The notes: generated from the sequence alone by a model not told the origin. DNA of 61,964 nt from an uncultured Verrucomicrobia subdivision 3 bacterium (GCA_903884535.1 CAISEZ010000056.1:1-61964), one strand, 5' to 3'. Positions 50,254 to 61,465 are shown, counted from the stretch's first letter. Numbers and translations are program-made.

Positions 50254-52199
50254 CTCCGGGCTGGCTGCTGTTGATCGCCGGGGTTGGACTGGTCGCCGGA
50301 ATTTTTAGCGCCTTCAAATCGCCGCGCGTCTGGCTGGCAGCCACACTCGCCGGCGCAGTTGCGGTATTCGTGGCGGCGGTTTGCATGCTCGCCAGCGGCG
50401 TGCCTTGGAATTGGCAGCCGGACTTTGTGATTGGCGGCGAGAAATTGCACCTCCAACTCGACGGCATCAGCGCCTTTTTTCTGATTTTACTTTCGGTCTT
50501 GGGCGGCGCAGGCACTTTGTATTCCAGCGAATATTGGACTGATAAAAATCATCCAGCCTCCGCGCCGGCGGGCCGCGCGTGGTGGAACGGACTGCTCCTC
50601 AACATGGGTTTGGTGCTGGTGTGTGCGAACGGCCTGCACTTTCTCATCGCCTGGGAAATTTTCACTGTCTGCGCGTATTTTCTCATCACCCGCGAACGTC
50701 AGCGCCCCACCGCTCGCGCCGCCGGCTGGCTGTATCTGGCCGCGTCGCACGTGGCGATGATTTTTCTATTCGCCTTTTTCGCGCTGCTCGCGGCCCGCGC
50801 GGGAAGTTGGGAACTGGGCCCCATGCGTGAACATTCCGAGCTTGCGCCGTTGTTTTGGCTCGCGCTCGTCGGTTTCGGCATCAAGGCCGGGATATTTCCA
50901 CTTCACATCTGGCTGCCGTCCGCGCACGCCAACGCGCCGAGCCACGTCTCCGCGATTCTTTCCGGCATGGCCATCAAAATGGGCATTTACGGCCTCGTGC
51001 GTTTCACTGGCTGGCTGCCCACGCCTGATTCCGCCGGTTGGGTCGTGGCCGCGCTCGGCGTCATCAGCGCGGTGCTCGGTGTCGCATTCGCCCTCGGCCA
51101 GCATGATCTCAAGCGCCTGCTTGCCTACCACAGCGTTGAAAACATCGGCATCATTCTCATCGGCCTTGGTTTTGCAATGATCGCCGCGGCGCACGGCAAT
51201 GCTGCGTGGGGGCAGCTCGCGCTCGCCGGCGCGTTGCTGCACGTCTGGAATCACGGCCTGTTCAAAGCCCTTTTATTTCTCGGCGCCGGTTCGGTTTTGC
51301 ACGCCACGGGCACGCGCGAAATGAGCCGGCTCGGCGGGCTCTGGCGCGCGCTGCCATGGACCGCCAGCCTGTTCGCGCTCGGTGCAACGGCCATTGCCGG
51401 ATTACCGCCGCTAAACGGGTTCGTCAGCGAATGGCTGGTTTATCTTGGTCTGTTTGATGCCATATCTGCTCACGGCCCGGCTGCGTTTGCGGCAATTTTC
51501 GCCGCCATCGCGCTCGGCCTGACCGGCGCGCTGGCGCTGGCATGTTTTGTAAAAGTCTGCGGCGTGGTTTTTCTCGGTCTGCCGCGCAGCGAAATCGCCG
51601 AACACGTTCACGAATGCGGCTGGCGAATGCGTTTGCCAATGCTTGTGCTGGGCGCGGCGTGCGTGACCATCGGCCTCGCACCCATTTTATTCTGGCCGGC
51701 GCTCGCGACGGCCTCGGCGGCGTGGCAACCGGAACTGGCAAATGTCACACTGCCCGCGCCGCTCGTTACGCTCGGGGCATTTCATCTGGCGCTGGCCGCG
51801 CTCGTCATTTTGGCGGGGATATTTCTTTGGCGACGCGTGCAACACAATGGCGTCAGCCGCACGGGAACGTGGGACTGCGGCTACGCCGCGCCGACCGCCC
51901 GAATGCAATACACTGCCGGTTCATTTGCCGGCATCATCACCGGCTGGTTCGATTGGATTCTACGACCGCAGCGGCACGCGCATCTGCCCAAGAAACTTTT
52001 CCCCGCGCAGGCTGATTTTGAAGAACACACGCCGGAAACGGTTTTGGAAAATGTTGTTGAGCCCACAGCTTCGCTTGTAATGCGTGTTTCAACGACCGTG
52101 CGGCAGCTGCAACACGGTCGCGTGCAATCTTACATTTTTTACCTGCTGCTCGGCTTGGTCGCACTGGCGATTCTCGCCGTGATGGGGGGAACAAAATGA
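50250..52199 (+). CDS. hyfB: HyfB-like membrane subunit (NuoL/MrpA family)
   Basis: A 649-residue polytopic membrane protein of the proton-translocating NuoL/M/N-MrpA/D family, like HyfB/HycC of group 4 hydrogenase complexes. The core motif region is visible: LALVGFGIKAGIFPLHIWLP, ANAPSHVSAILSGMAIKMGIYG, LAYHSVENIGIILIGLG and LAGALLHVWNHGLFKALLFL, containing the Lys and His residues used in ion translocation. The C-terminal extension carries TWDCGYAAPTARMQYTAGSF, typical of HyfB. The ATG overlaps the preceding stop, and the stop overlaps the next start (ATGA). It lies in the operon order EIIA-HTH, B, C, E, F, G, I. Confidence 0.9.
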   Translation: MTPGWLLLIAGVGLVAGIFSAFKSPRVWLAATLAGAVAVFVAAVCMLASGVPWNWQPDFVIGGEKLHLQLDGISAFFLILLSVLGGAGTLYSSEYWTDKNHPASAPAGRAWWNGLLLNMGLVLVCANGLHFLIAWEIFTVCAYFLITRERQRPTARAAGWLYLAASHVAMIFLFAFFALLAARAGSWELGPMREHSELAPLFWLALVGFGIKAGIFPLHIWLPSAHANAPSHVSAILSGMAIKMGIYGLVRFTGWLPTPDSAGWVVAALGVISAVLGVAFALGQHDLKRLLAYHSVENIGIILIGLGFAMIAAAHGNAAWGQLALAGALLHVWNHGLFKALLFLGAGSVLHATGTREMSRLGGLWRALPWTASLFALGATAIAGLPPLNGFVSEWLVYLGLFDAISAHGPAAFAAIFAAIALGLTGALALACFVKVCGVVFLGLPRSEIAEHVHECGWRMRLPMLVLGAACVTIGLAPILFWPALATASAAWQPELANVTLPAPLVTLGAFHLALAALVILAGIFLWRRVQHNGVSRTGTWDCGYAAPTARMQYTAGSFAGIITGWFDWILRPQRHAHLPKKLFPAQADFEEHTPETVLENVVEPTASLVMRVSTTVRQLQHGRVQSYIFYLLLGLVALAILAVMGGTK

Positions 52200-53104
52200 T
52201 CGTCGCGCTCGACATCATTCTGCGGCTCGCGGCGTGGCTGCTGCTCGCCCCACTACTTCCCGGCATCATCAACAAGGTCAAGGCGTGGGTCGCCGGCCGG
52301 CGCGGACCGCCGGTGCTGCAACTCTATTTCGACCTCGCCAAGCTTTGGCGCAAAAGTGTTGTGTTGAGCACCGCCGTTTCACCCGCACACGTCGCTGGTC
52401 CGGCGGCGGCATGGATCGCGATCATCACGGCGGCGCTCTTGCTGCCGGTCGGGCCGGCAGGCGCGTCATGTTCATTCCGCGGCGATGCTTTGTTGTTTGT
52501 TTATCTGCTCGCGTTCGCGCGGTTTTGCATCGTGCTGGCGGCGCTTGACACGGGCTCGGCGTTTGAAGGCATGGGCGTGGCGCGCGAAGTCAGTTACGCT
52601 GTTCTCGCTGAGGCCGCGATCATTACGGCGCTGCTGACGCTGTGTGTGCAAAGCGGCAGCGTATCGCTCGCCACGATGCTCGCGCCGTCAGCCGGTGCGG
52701 GTGCGGCGCTGCTTGCCGCAGGTTTGTTTGGCGTGCTGCTGGCGGAAAACTGCCGCGTGCCGTTCGACGACCCGAATACGCATCTCGAACTCACGATGAT
52801 CCACGAAGTCATGGTGCTCGATCACAGCGGCCCACCCCTCGCCGCCATTCTTCACGGCGCGTCGCTGAAACTGCTGCTCTTCGCCGTGCTTCTGACCGAA
52901 GCCGTTTTGCCGCTCGGCAAATTATCCTTGCTCCAAGCCATCGGCGCGCTGGTTGCATCGGTGTTTGTCGTGGCTATTGCCATTGGCCTCGTTGAATCTT
53001 TATTGGCGCGGCTGGCTTTTCGCCGCGTGCCGTTGCTGCTGACCACCGCATTTTTGTTTTGCCTGTTCGCGCTGCTGGTCGCGTGGAAAGGCGGCAGGCT
53101 ATGA
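52196..53104 (+). CDS. hyfC: HyfC-like membrane subunit (NuoH family)
   Basis: A 302-residue protein with about eight membrane helices, of the NuoH/HyfC/EchB family, which forms the membrane anchor next to the quinone or electron-transfer interface. Recognisable segments are KAWVAGRRGPPVLQLYFDLAKLW near the N-terminus and LLAENCRVPFDDPNTHLELT followed by MIHEVMVLDHSGPP, the conserved acidic loop of the family. Start and stop each overlap the adjoining genes by ATGA, implying coupled translation. No isolated defect is seen. Confidence 0.92.
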   Translation: MIVALDIILRLAAWLLLAPLLPGIINKVKAWVAGRRGPPVLQLYFDLAKLWRKSVVLSTAVSPAHVAGPAAAWIAIITAALLLPVGPAGASCSFRGDALLFVYLLAFARFCIVLAALDTGSAFEGMGVAREVSYAVLAEAAIITALLTLCVQSGSVSLATMLAPSAGAGAALLAAGLFGVLLAENCRVPFDDPNTHLELTMIHEVMVLDHSGPPLAAILHGASLKLLLFAVLLTEAVLPLGKLSLLQAIGALVASVFVVAIAIGLVESLLARLAFRRVPLLLTTAFLFCLFALLVAWKGGRL

Positions 53105-53738
53105 GCGGCACAATGAATCTACTCATCGGCCTCGCGATGGGATTTAGCCTCCTCGCGCTGGCGAGCAGCCGGCTGCCGTCAGTCATCCGCGCGGCGGCGT
53201 TTCAAGGCATGATTCTCGGCACATTGCCGTTGCTGCTTGAAGAAAAATTTCATTGGCTCGTCGTCGCCGTGGCCATTGGCACAATCACGGTGAAAGGATT
53301 CATCATCCCCAATTTGCTGCGGCGGGCTTTGCGCGCGGCAAACATTGACCGCGAAGTCGAACCGCTGATTGGTTTTGTGCCATCCCTGCTGCTCGGCGCC
53401 GCCGCGATCATCGGGGCGGCGGCGCTCGGCAGCGAACTGCCGTTGCGGCCGGAACACGCCAAAACCTTGCTCGTGCCCGGCTCGTTCGCCACCGTGGTGT
53501 GCGGATTTATTTTGCTGATGGCGCGCACCAAAGCGATCTCACAAGTCTGCGGCTACTTGATTTTGGAAAACGGCATTTATCTGTTCGGCCTGCTGCTCAT
53601 CAACACAACCCCGCTGCTGGTCGAGGCCGGAATTTTGCTCGACCTCACGGTCGCGGTGTTTGTCATCGGCATCATCGTGGACCGGATTCAACGCGAATTC
53701 GACACGCTGGACACGCGGAAACTGACCTCGTTGCGCGA

Positions 53739-53742
<4 letters not shown>
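53101..53742 (+). CDS. hyfE: HyfE-like membrane subunit
   Basis: A 213-residue membrane protein of the HyfE family, whose C-terminal part is NuoK-like. It begins MSGTMNLLIGLAMGFSLLAL and contains TVKGFIIPNLLRRALRAANIDREVEP, then KAISQVCGYLILENGIYLFG, which is characteristic of HyfE (the QxxGYLxxENGIY phrase). The last helix is followed by DRIQREFDTLDTRKLTSLRE. The ATG lies within the stop of hyfC and its own stop overlaps the next ATG. This subunit type is found in Hyf and Ehr complexes but not in standard complex I, which supports the assignment. Confidence 0.9.
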
Positions 53743-55177
<1,435 letters not shown>

Positions 55178-55181
<4 letters not shown>

Positions 55182-56659
55182 ATTCAATTTGCGAATTTCT
55201 CTTGATGAGCAACGGCACAAGCGTGCCGTGGGCCGACTTGCCCGAGTGGCCAGCGGTGGAATTCGTCGCTGCCACCGCCGCCGAATTGGAACGTGGCGGA
55301 CGCCTCTGCGCGTGGTTCGGCGTGCCGGAAAATTCTGGAACGCGCCTCGTCGCGATCATTGCGTTTGATTCGGAAAACACACTCGCCGTCGGTCGCAGCG
55401 CGCCGGTGACGAAAAGTTATCCATCGCTGACGCTGCTGCATCCGCAGGCGCATCTGTTCGAACGCGAAGTTTGGGAACAACACGGCCTGGTGCCCGAAGG
55501 CCATCCTTGGCTGAAGCCGGTGCGGCGACAAAACGGCGATCATCCGGCGAACGGCAAATTTTTTCAGGTGGCCGGCGGCGAGATTCACGAAGTCGCCGTC
55601 GGGCCGGTTCACGCCGGCATCATCGAGCCGGGCCATTTTCGTTTTCAATGTAACGGCGAGGAGGTGTTGCACCTGGAAATTGCGCTTGGCTACCAGCATC
55701 GTGGTGTCGAGGAAGCGCTCACCGGCGGACCGCACCGCGCGACGATGAGCCAGCTGGAAACCGTCGCTGGCGACACGACCATCGGCCACGCGACCGCTTA
55801 CGCGACAATCCTTGAAGCGCTTGCCGGCACGGAAGCGCCGTTGCGCGCCCAATGGCTGCGCGCCATTGCGCTAGAACTGGAGCGGCTCGCGAACCACACC
55901 GGTGACCTCGGCGCGCTCGCGAACGACGTGGCATTTTTACCCACGGCTTCCGCTTGTGGAAAAATTCGCGGCGATTTTCTGAACCTCACCGCGTTGATTT
56001 GCGGCAACCGTTTCGGACGCGGCCTGGTCCGTCCGGGCGGCTGCAAACACGATTTGGAAACGGAGCGCGCGGCGCAGTTGTTGGCAAAACTTCGCGTCGC
56101 GCTGGCTGAAGTAGACGAAGCTGCTGAATGGCTGTGGGACTCAAATTCCGTGCGCGCCCGCTTTGAGTTCATGGGCACCATTTCTGCCGCCCAAGCCGCT
56201 GAGATTGGATTGGTCGGCGTGGCCGCCCGCGCCGCCGGCCTGGTGCGTGACGTGCGATTTGATCATCCGGCGGGCTGGCATCGTTTCGCGCCCGTGCCGG
56301 TCGCGGTCTGGCCGGATGGTGATGTGCTGGCGCGGGCGCGCGTGCGCTGGCTGGAAATTCAACGCTCCGCCAAGTTCATCGAGGAACAACTCGCCGCCCC
56401 GGCGGAAGGCGAAATTTTCTCCGCCAACGGCGAACTAGCTGGCGACGCGCTGGCGGTGGCGCTGGTCGAAAGCTGGCGCGGCGAAGTTTGTCATGTCGCG
56501 CTCACGGATGTCGCCGGAAAATTTCGTCGCTATAAAATTGTGGACGCGTCGTTTCACAACTGGATGGGCCTGGCGCTGGCGATGCGCGGCCAGGCGATTT
56601 CGGATTTTCCGATTTGCAACAAAAGTTTCAACCTGTCGTATTGCGGCTTTGACCTTTGA
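55178..56659 (+). CDS. hyfG: HyfG-like large subunit lacking Ni ligands (NuoCD-like, Ehr type)
   Basis: A 493-residue soluble subunit, with a NuoC-like part (~1-150; SYPSLTLLHPQAHLFEREVWE) fused to a NuoD/hydrogenase large-subunit part (LHLEIALGYQHRGVEEAL, RAIALELERLANHTGDLGAL). In [NiFe] hydrogenases the L1 motif is RxCGxC; here it is ETVAGDTTIGH, with Ala197 and Thr200 in place of the two cysteines. The C-terminal DPCxxC is NLSYCGFDL, with Ser487 and Gly490 in those places (a Cys489 is present but out of register). All four Ni-binding cysteines are thus missing and H2 chemistry is not expected. This is the pattern of energy-converting-hydrogenase-related (Ehr) complexes, whose substrate is unknown. 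The stop is 2 nt from the next ATG. Confidence 0.9.
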
Positions 56660-56661
56660 CC

Positions 56662-57450
56662 ATGTCTGCCTTCGATCCCATCACTCATCGGCTGCGACAC
56701 GGCTGCCAAACCATGGCGTTTCCCGCCGGCCCACCGCCGGCGTTGCCCGATCGACACGGTGGCGCGCTGCGTGTCGAGGCAGCGAAATGCGCCGACGGCT
56801 GCACCGCGTGCGTGCCGGTTTGTCCGACGCAGGCCATCACACGGACGCCCGAAAATCCGGTCGCGCTCGATCTGGGCAAATGTATTTTCTGCGCCGCGTG
56901 CGTTGAAGCGTGTCCGACCAAAGCGATCACACAGACCAGCAATCATCAAATGGCCGTCCGGCGACGCGGAGACTTGCTGCTCGGCAATCCGGGCGAAGAT
57001 GAATTGCGGCTCGCCGTCGCTTTGGACGAAAAACTGAAAAAACTATTGGGCCGCTCGTTGCGGTTGCGGCAGGTGAGCGCGGGCGGCTGCAACGCTTGCG
57101 AGGCCGACGTGAATGTCCTCGGAACCATCGGCTGGGATTTGAGCCGCTTTGGAATCCAGTTCGTCGCGTCGCCGCGACATGCGGACGGATTGCTCATCAC
57201 CGGCGCGGTCAGCCGCAACATGGAACTCGCGCTGAAGAAAACTTACGATGCCGTGCCGTCGCCGAAAATTGTCATCGCCGTCGGTGCCTGTGCGATTTCC
57301 GGCGGCCCGTTCATCGGAAATCAGCAGATTCTGGACGGCACAAGTTCCATCGTTCCAGTTGACTTATTCATCCCCGGTTGCCCGCCGCATCCGCTGACAA
57401 TTTTGGATGGCTTGCTTAGGCTGCTGGGAAGAATGGGGTCCCTGAAATGA
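56662..57450 (+). CDS. hyfI: HyfI-like small subunit with N-terminal 2[4Fe-4S] ferredoxin domain
   Basis: A 262-residue soluble subunit. Residues ~35-95 form a ferredoxin domain with two cluster motifs, CADGCTACVPVCP and CIFCAACVEACP, corresponding to HyfH/NuoI and here fused in one chain. Residues ~130-262 form the NuoB/HyfI domain with all four proximal-cluster cysteines: GGCNACE, GACAISGGPF and GCPPHP. The electron-transfer chain is therefore intact although the large subunit has lost its Ni site. The ATG at 56662 follows the hyfG stop by 2 nt. It is the last gene of the operon; no NADH or formate dehydrogenase module is nearby, so the electron donor is unknown. Confidence 0.92.
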   Translation: MSAFDPITHRLRHGCQTMAFPAGPPPALPDRHGGALRVEAAKCADGCTACVPVCPTQAITRTPENPVALDLGKCIFCAACVEACPTKAITQTSNHQMAVRRRGDLLLGNPGEDELRLAVALDEKLKKLLGRSLRLRQVSAGGCNACEADVNVLGTIGWDLSRFGIQFVASPRHADGLLITGAVSRNMELALKKTYDAVPSPKIVIAVGACAISGGPFIGNQQILDGTSSIVPVDLFIPGCPPHPLTILDGLLRLLGRMGSLK

Positions 57451-57986
57451 GATAAAACAATCCTTCCCCAGGTATAATATTCCACTCACCACTGTCCAGT
57501 TTAGAAACCAAGTAAACATTGGTGATTTCGCGGATTGGTTGGTTGGGCTGGGAGTGGAAGCGGAGAAAGCGCCTGAAAAATGGGCATTTTCTCAAAAAGC
57601 GTGAGGCTCAAAATCTGTAAAATAGTGTAGAGGCTGGCCCCCAGATAATTAATGCAAATGCCCTTTTCATCTAAGAAAACCTACAAACTCCCACACTTCC
57701 ACGCAACCCTGAAGGTGCCGCCAATTAAATTTGCTTGAGAAGCATTTGAAATGCAATGTGCCTTTGGTTTATTAAATTTCCACTTGCCATCAGCGGCATT
57801 TCCCCTACTCTTGACACTGCCTGAACGCCGCGTGTGCGGATGGTTCATTAAGGCTGAGAAAAATCGTTAAACCAATAACCTAACCTTTAACCTCCGTTGC
57901 CGGTCTGCAGCGTTTGGTCGTTAGGCAATGGAGTCTTCAAGTTCCGCTGGAACGACAAGCCTCCCGCAGTTCATCATAGTAAAGTT
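57451..57986. other. Intergenic region and long rpsA leader
   Basis: No gene is seen. Near the left end is a TATAAT-like hexamer (about 57473) without a good upstream partner. TTGACA at 57811-57816 is a possible -35 box for rpsA, but the -10 element is unclear. If it is used, the mRNA leader is ~140 nt long and contains a small stem (GTTCC GCT GGAAC, around 57939). No terminator with a U-run is evident right after hyfI. Confidence 0.4.
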
Positions 57987-59651
57987 ATGCTCACAATGGA
58001 AGAAGCCCTGAAGCAACACGCCACGCGTTTTGTGCAAGGCGAAATCGTCAAAGGCACCGTCATCGAAGTCCGTCCCAAGGAAGTCATGGTGGACATCGGC
58101 TACAAGAGCGAGGGCATCATCCCCTCCAACGAATTTATCGAATTTGATGCCGTCAAGGTCGGCAGCCAGATCGACGTCCTCATCGAGAAGCTCGAAAACA
58201 AAGACGGCACCGTTGTCCTTTCGCACGAGAAAGCCGAGTTCAAAAAGAACTGGGACAAAATCCTCACCATCTGCAATGAAGGCGGCCGCATCATGGGCAA
58301 GGTCAAAGCCGTGGTCAAAGGCGGACTCATCGTCAACGTCGGCGTCGAAGCGTTTTTGCCGTCGTCGCAGATTGACGTCATCGTGCCGAAAAATCTTTCG
58401 GGCTTCGTCGGCAACAGCTACGAATTCAAGGTCGTCAAAATCAATCAGGAACGCCAGAACATCGTGCTCTCGCGCCGCGAATTGATCGAAAGCGAACGCA
58501 ACGACAAGCGCTCGAAGTTGCTCGGCGAAATGGTCCCCGGCGACATTCGCAAAGGCACGGTCAAGAACATCACCGATTTCGGCGCGTTCATCGACCTCAA
58601 CGGCCTCGACGGTTTGCTGCACATCACCGATATGAGCTGGGGCCGTTTGGGCCATCCGTCGGAAATTTTGAAAGTCGGCCAGGAACTCGACGTCGTCGTG
58701 CTGGATGTGAACAAGGAAAAAGAACGCGTCAGCCTCGGCCTCAAGCAGAAGATGGCCAATCCGTGGGACAATATCGAAGCGAAGTTCCCCGTCGGCCAGA
58801 AGGTCAAAGGCAAAGTCGTCAGCCTCGTGCCTTACGGCGCGTTTGTGCAGCTCGAACCCGGCGTGGAAGGTCTCGTGCACGTAACGGAATTGTCCTGGAC
58901 CAAACGCATCGCCAAACCCGGCGACGTGCTCAAGCAGGATCAGGAAATCGAAGCGGTCGTTCTCGGCATCAACCGCGACGAACAGAAAATCTCGCTCGGC
59001 GTCCGCCAGCTCGAATCCAATCCGTGGGACGGCGCAGCGGCGAAATACACTGTCGGCACCAAGGTCAAGGGCAAGGTGCGCAACCTCACGAGCTACGGCG
59101 CGTTTGTCGAACTCGAAGAAGGCATTGACGGCATGGTCCACGTGTCCGACATGTCCTGGACGCGCAAGATCAATCATCCTTCGGAAATGATGAAGAAGGG
59201 TGACGACGTCGAAGCCACCGTGCTCGAAGTCGATCGTCCGAACCAGCGCATCGCGCTCGGCATGAAACAGCTCGAAATTGATCCGTGGGAAAAGATCGAC
59301 CAGCTCTACAAAGTCGGCGATCTCGTCACCGGCAAAGTCACCAAGCTCGCCAGCTTCGGCGCGTTTGTCGGCCTGCAGCACGAAATTGACGGCCTCGTCC
59401 ACATCTCGCAGGTCAGCGAAGAGCACATTGACAAGATCAAGAACGTGCTCAAAGCCGGCCAGGATGTCAGTGCGCGTGTCATCAAAATTGACCGCAACGA
59501 ACGCCGCATCGGTTTGTCCATCAAGGCGGCCAGCTACTCCGACGAGCAGCTCAAGGAAGAGCAGAAGATGCTCGACTCGCTGAAACCCGGCGAAGACCTC
59601 GTGGCCTTGCAGCACGCGTTCGACGCGTTCGACGACGCCAAAGCGGAATAA
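57987..59651 (+). CDS. rpsA: 30S ribosomal protein S1
   Basis: The ATG at 57987 (MLTMEEALKQHATRF) gives 554 residues, the usual size of a six-domain S1; an upstream extension (from 57897) is not family-like, and a second ATG three codons later is also possible. The six S1 domains open with GEIVKGTVIEVRPKEVMVDIG, GRIMGKVKAVVKGGLIVNVG, GDIRKGTVKNITDFGAFIDL, GQKVKGKVVSLVPYGAFVQL, GTKVKGKVRNLTSYGAFVEL and GDLVTGKVTKLASFGAFVGL. S1 binds mRNA and helps it onto the 30S subunit. No good Shine-Dalgarno sequence precedes the start, as is common for rpsA. A strong terminator follows 17 bp after the stop. Confidence 0.96.
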   Translation: MLTMEEALKQHATRFVQGEIVKGTVIEVRPKEVMVDIGYKSEGIIPSNEFIEFDAVKVGSQIDVLIEKLENKDGTVVLSHEKAEFKKNWDKILTICNEGGRIMGKVKAVVKGGLIVNVGVEAFLPSSQIDVIVPKNLSGFVGNSYEFKVVKINQERQNIVLSRRELIESERNDKRSKLLGEMVPGDIRKGTVKNITDFGAFIDLNGLDGLLHITDMSWGRLGHPSEILKVGQELDVVVLDVNKEKERVSLGLKQKMANPWDNIEAKFPVGQKVKGKVVSLVPYGAFVQLEPGVEGLVHVTELSWTKRIAKPGDVLKQDQEIEAVVLGINRDEQKISLGVRQLESNPWDGAAAKYTVGTKVKGKVRNLTSYGAFVELEEGIDGMVHVSDMSWTRKINHPSEMMKKGDDVEATVLEVDRPNQRIALGMKQLEIDPWEKIDQLYKVGDLVTGKVTKLASFGAFVGLQHEIDGLVHISQVSEEHIDKIKNVLKAGQDVSARVIKIDRNERRIGLSIKAASYSDEQLKEEQKMLDSLKPGEDLVALQHAFDAFDDAKAE

Positions 59652-59668
59652 GCTTCCAAGAAAAATTC

Positions 59669-59706
59669 AACCGGCGGACTGGCAACAGTCCGCCGGTTTT
59701 TTGTTT
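59669..59706. terminator. Strong intrinsic terminator after rpsA
   Basis: A perfect 13-bp stem AACCGGCGGACTG / CAGTCCGCCGGTT with a GCAA loop, followed by a T-run (TTTTTT, then TTTT after a G). The U-run is on the plus strand, so it ends rpsA; A-rich sequence before the stem means it may also act on the convergent folA transcript. Confidence 0.93.
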
Positions 59707-59740
59707 TGAATCAAATTTTGCGAAAGACAAATTTTTGAGT

Positions 59741-60340
59741 TCAACCATCCGCCGTCAAGGAAAACAGCGCGCGATGGCGGTAGTGCAAAATCTTGAACTC
59801 CGGTTCGTCACGAATCGTTTCGATCAAATCAAACTTGTCCTCGAACGGCGGGAAAAAAGCGTCGCCGCCTTCGATCTGGCGTTTCACCACCGTTAAAAAA
59901 AGATCCGAACAACGTGGCAATGCTTGATCATAAATCTGCGCGCCGCCGGCGATGAAAACGTCGTTCGGAAATTCCACTGGATCGATTTTGTCCAGCGATT
60001 TGAAAACCAAGATGTCCGTTGTCAATTTTCCCTCCAACTTTGTAAAATGAAGCTGGTAAGCGCGCTTGAGTTGTTGCCCGCCTCGCCATTCATGATATTC
60101 ACCGAAAATCTCCGGATGCTTTTTGATGAGGCGTTGGGGATGCCTCGTCAGCACAAGATTTTTTCGATTAGGCAGCGGTTTGCCCAGGCTCTCGAACGTC
60201 TTGCGCCCCATGATGACGACATTGCCCGACGTCATTTTTTTGAACCATTTGAAATCCTCCGGCAAATGCCAGGGGATTTTGTTCCCCGCACCGATCACGC
60301 GGTTCAACGACATGGCGGCGATGGCTTTGAAGTGTTTCAC
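59741..60340 (-). CDS. folA: Dihydrofolate reductase
   Basis: A 199-residue enzyme that reduces dihydrofolate to tetrahydrofolate with NADPH, needed to recycle the dihydrofolate made by the adjacent thymidylate synthase. Family marks: IAAMSLNRVIGAGNKIPWHLPEDFKWFKKMT (~7-37, with the substrate-binding acidic residue in LPEDFKWF), VVIMGRKTFESLGKPLPNRKNLVLT (~41-65) and DVFIAGGAQIYDQAL (~127-141). It is longer than typical bacterial DHFR (~160) owing to an insertion around residues 75-110. The start is a GTG overlapping the stop of the preceding membrane gene (GTGA), so translation is probably coupled. Confidence 0.95.
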   Translation of the reverse strand: MKHFKAIAAMSLNRVIGAGNKIPWHLPEDFKWFKKMTSGNVVIMGRKTFESLGKPLPNRKNLVLTRHPQRLIKKHPEIFGEYHEWRGGQQLKRAYQLHFTKLEGKLTTDILVFKSLDKIDPVEFPNDVFIAGGAQIYDQALPRCSDLFLTVVKRQIEGGDAFFPPFEDKFDLIETIRDEPEFKILHYRHRALFSLTADG

Positions 60341-60666
60341 TTGTTGGTAGTCGTGATGTTTTGTGAAGCCGAAGGCAAATTTGTGTTTCCAAATTTATTT
60401 TCAATTCTTTGGCGAAAGAGACGCATTTTCTCTTGATGTTTTATTCCGGCATTTTCTTCTCCCATAGCCGCCAACAAGGAAAACGCCAGCGCAATTACTC
60501 CAAATATCCGGTAAGGCCAAGAACCGAAACCCAAAGGAATAACTGCAATGCAAGCCAGACCGATATAAAGTGGAACATTTGCAGGGGGAATAGAAAGCAT
60601 CATACCCGTCAGCACAAGGCCGATCACCCAGACGACCGCAGCAATTCTGACAATAGATTGTTTCAT
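60337..60666 (-). CDS. Small membrane protein between thyA and folA (109 aa)
   Basis: The family is not recognised. The ATG at 60666 gives a protein with about three hydrophobic segments (IVRIAAVVWVIGLVLTGMML, VPLYIGLACIAVIPLGFG and YRIFGVIALAFSLLAAM) and a polar C-terminal tail (KMRLFRQRIENKFG). It begins 4 nt after the thyA stop and its own stop overlaps the folA GTG start, so it is in the operon. Its place there may be incidental. Confidence 0.7.
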   Translation of the reverse strand: MKQSIVRIAAVVWVIGLVLTGMMLSIPPANVPLYIGLACIAVIPLGFGSWPYRIFGVIALAFSLLAAMGEENAGIKHQEKMRLFRQRIENKFGNTNLPSASQNITTTNK

Positions 60667-60670
60667 TTGC

Positions 60671-61465
60671 TTACACCGCCACCGGTGCCTTGATGGCCGG
60701 ATGCGGATCGTAGCCGACGATTTCAATGTCCTCGTATTTGAAGTCGTGGATATTTTTCACCGCCGGATTTAATTTCACCTGCGGCAGCGGACGCAACTCG
60801 CGCGAGAGCTGCAGCTTGGCCTGTTCGACGTGGTTCGCGTAAAGATGCAGGTCGCCAAACGTGTGAATGAAATCGCCCGGCTTCAAATCGCAAACCTGCG
60901 CGACCATCAAGGTGAGCAGCGCGTAGCTGGCGATGTTGAAGGGCACGCCGAGAAAAATATCCGCGCTGCGCTGGTAAAGCTGGCAGCTCAATTCGCCGTC
61001 GCTCACATAAAATTGGAACAGCGAGTGGCACGGCGGCAGCGCCATGCTTTGGATCTCGCCCGGGTTCCACGCGCTGACGATGAGCCGACGGCTGTCGGGA
61101 TTTTTTTTGATTTGCGCGATGACGTCGTCAATCTGGTTCAGCGAGCGACCGTCGGCGGTGCGCCAGTCGGTCCATTGGGCCCCATAGACGCGACCGAGGT
61201 TGCCATCCTTGTCCGCCCATTCGTCCCAGATGGTCACGCCGTGGTCGTTGAGCCATTTGATGTTCGTGTCGCCGCGCAAAAACCAGAGCAGCTCGTAGAA
61301 AATGGACTTGGTGTGGACCTTCTTCGTGGTGAGCAGCGGAAACGAATCGCGCAGCGGGCAGCGGATTTGCGCGCCGAACAGCGAATAGGTGCCGGTGCCG
61401 GTGCGGTCGGCCTTGAATTTTCCGTGTTCGTGGACGTGGCGGAGCAAATCGAGATATTGGATCAT
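60671..61465 (-). CDS. thyA: Thymidylate synthase
   Basis: 264 residues, the same length as the E. coli enzyme, converting dUMP to dTMP with methylene-tetrahydrofolate. The nucleophile is C146 in [14 protein letters not shown]; other marks are [18 protein letters not shown] (~21-38), the [10 protein letters not shown] segment (~92-101), [12 protein letters not shown] (~124-135), [19 protein letters not shown] and HLYANHVEQ. The ATG at 61465 begins [11 protein letters not shown]; an ATG four codons earlier is also in frame. It is the first gene of a thyA - membrane protein - folA operon, the classical pairing of dTMP synthesis with folate recycling. Confidence 0.97.
   Translation of the reverse strand: MIQYLDLLRHVHEHGKFKADRTGTGTYSLFGAQIRCPLRDSFPLLTTKKVHTKSIFYELLWFLRGDTNIKWLNDHGVTIWDEWADKDGNLGRVYGAQWTDWRTADGRSLNQIDDVIAQIKKNPDSRRLIVSAWNPGEIQSMALPPCHSLFQFYVSDGELSCQLYQRSADIFLGVPFNIASYALLTLMVAQVCDLKPGDFIHTFGDLHLYANHVEQAKLQLSRELRPLPQVKLNPAVKNIHDFKYEDIEIVGYDPHPAIKAPVAV

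Noticed and set aside
57921..59615. 564-codon minus-strand frame opposite rpsA
   Set aside because: Shadow of rpsA codon usage; repeating hydrophobic/acidic pattern mirrors the S1 repeats and no start context is present.
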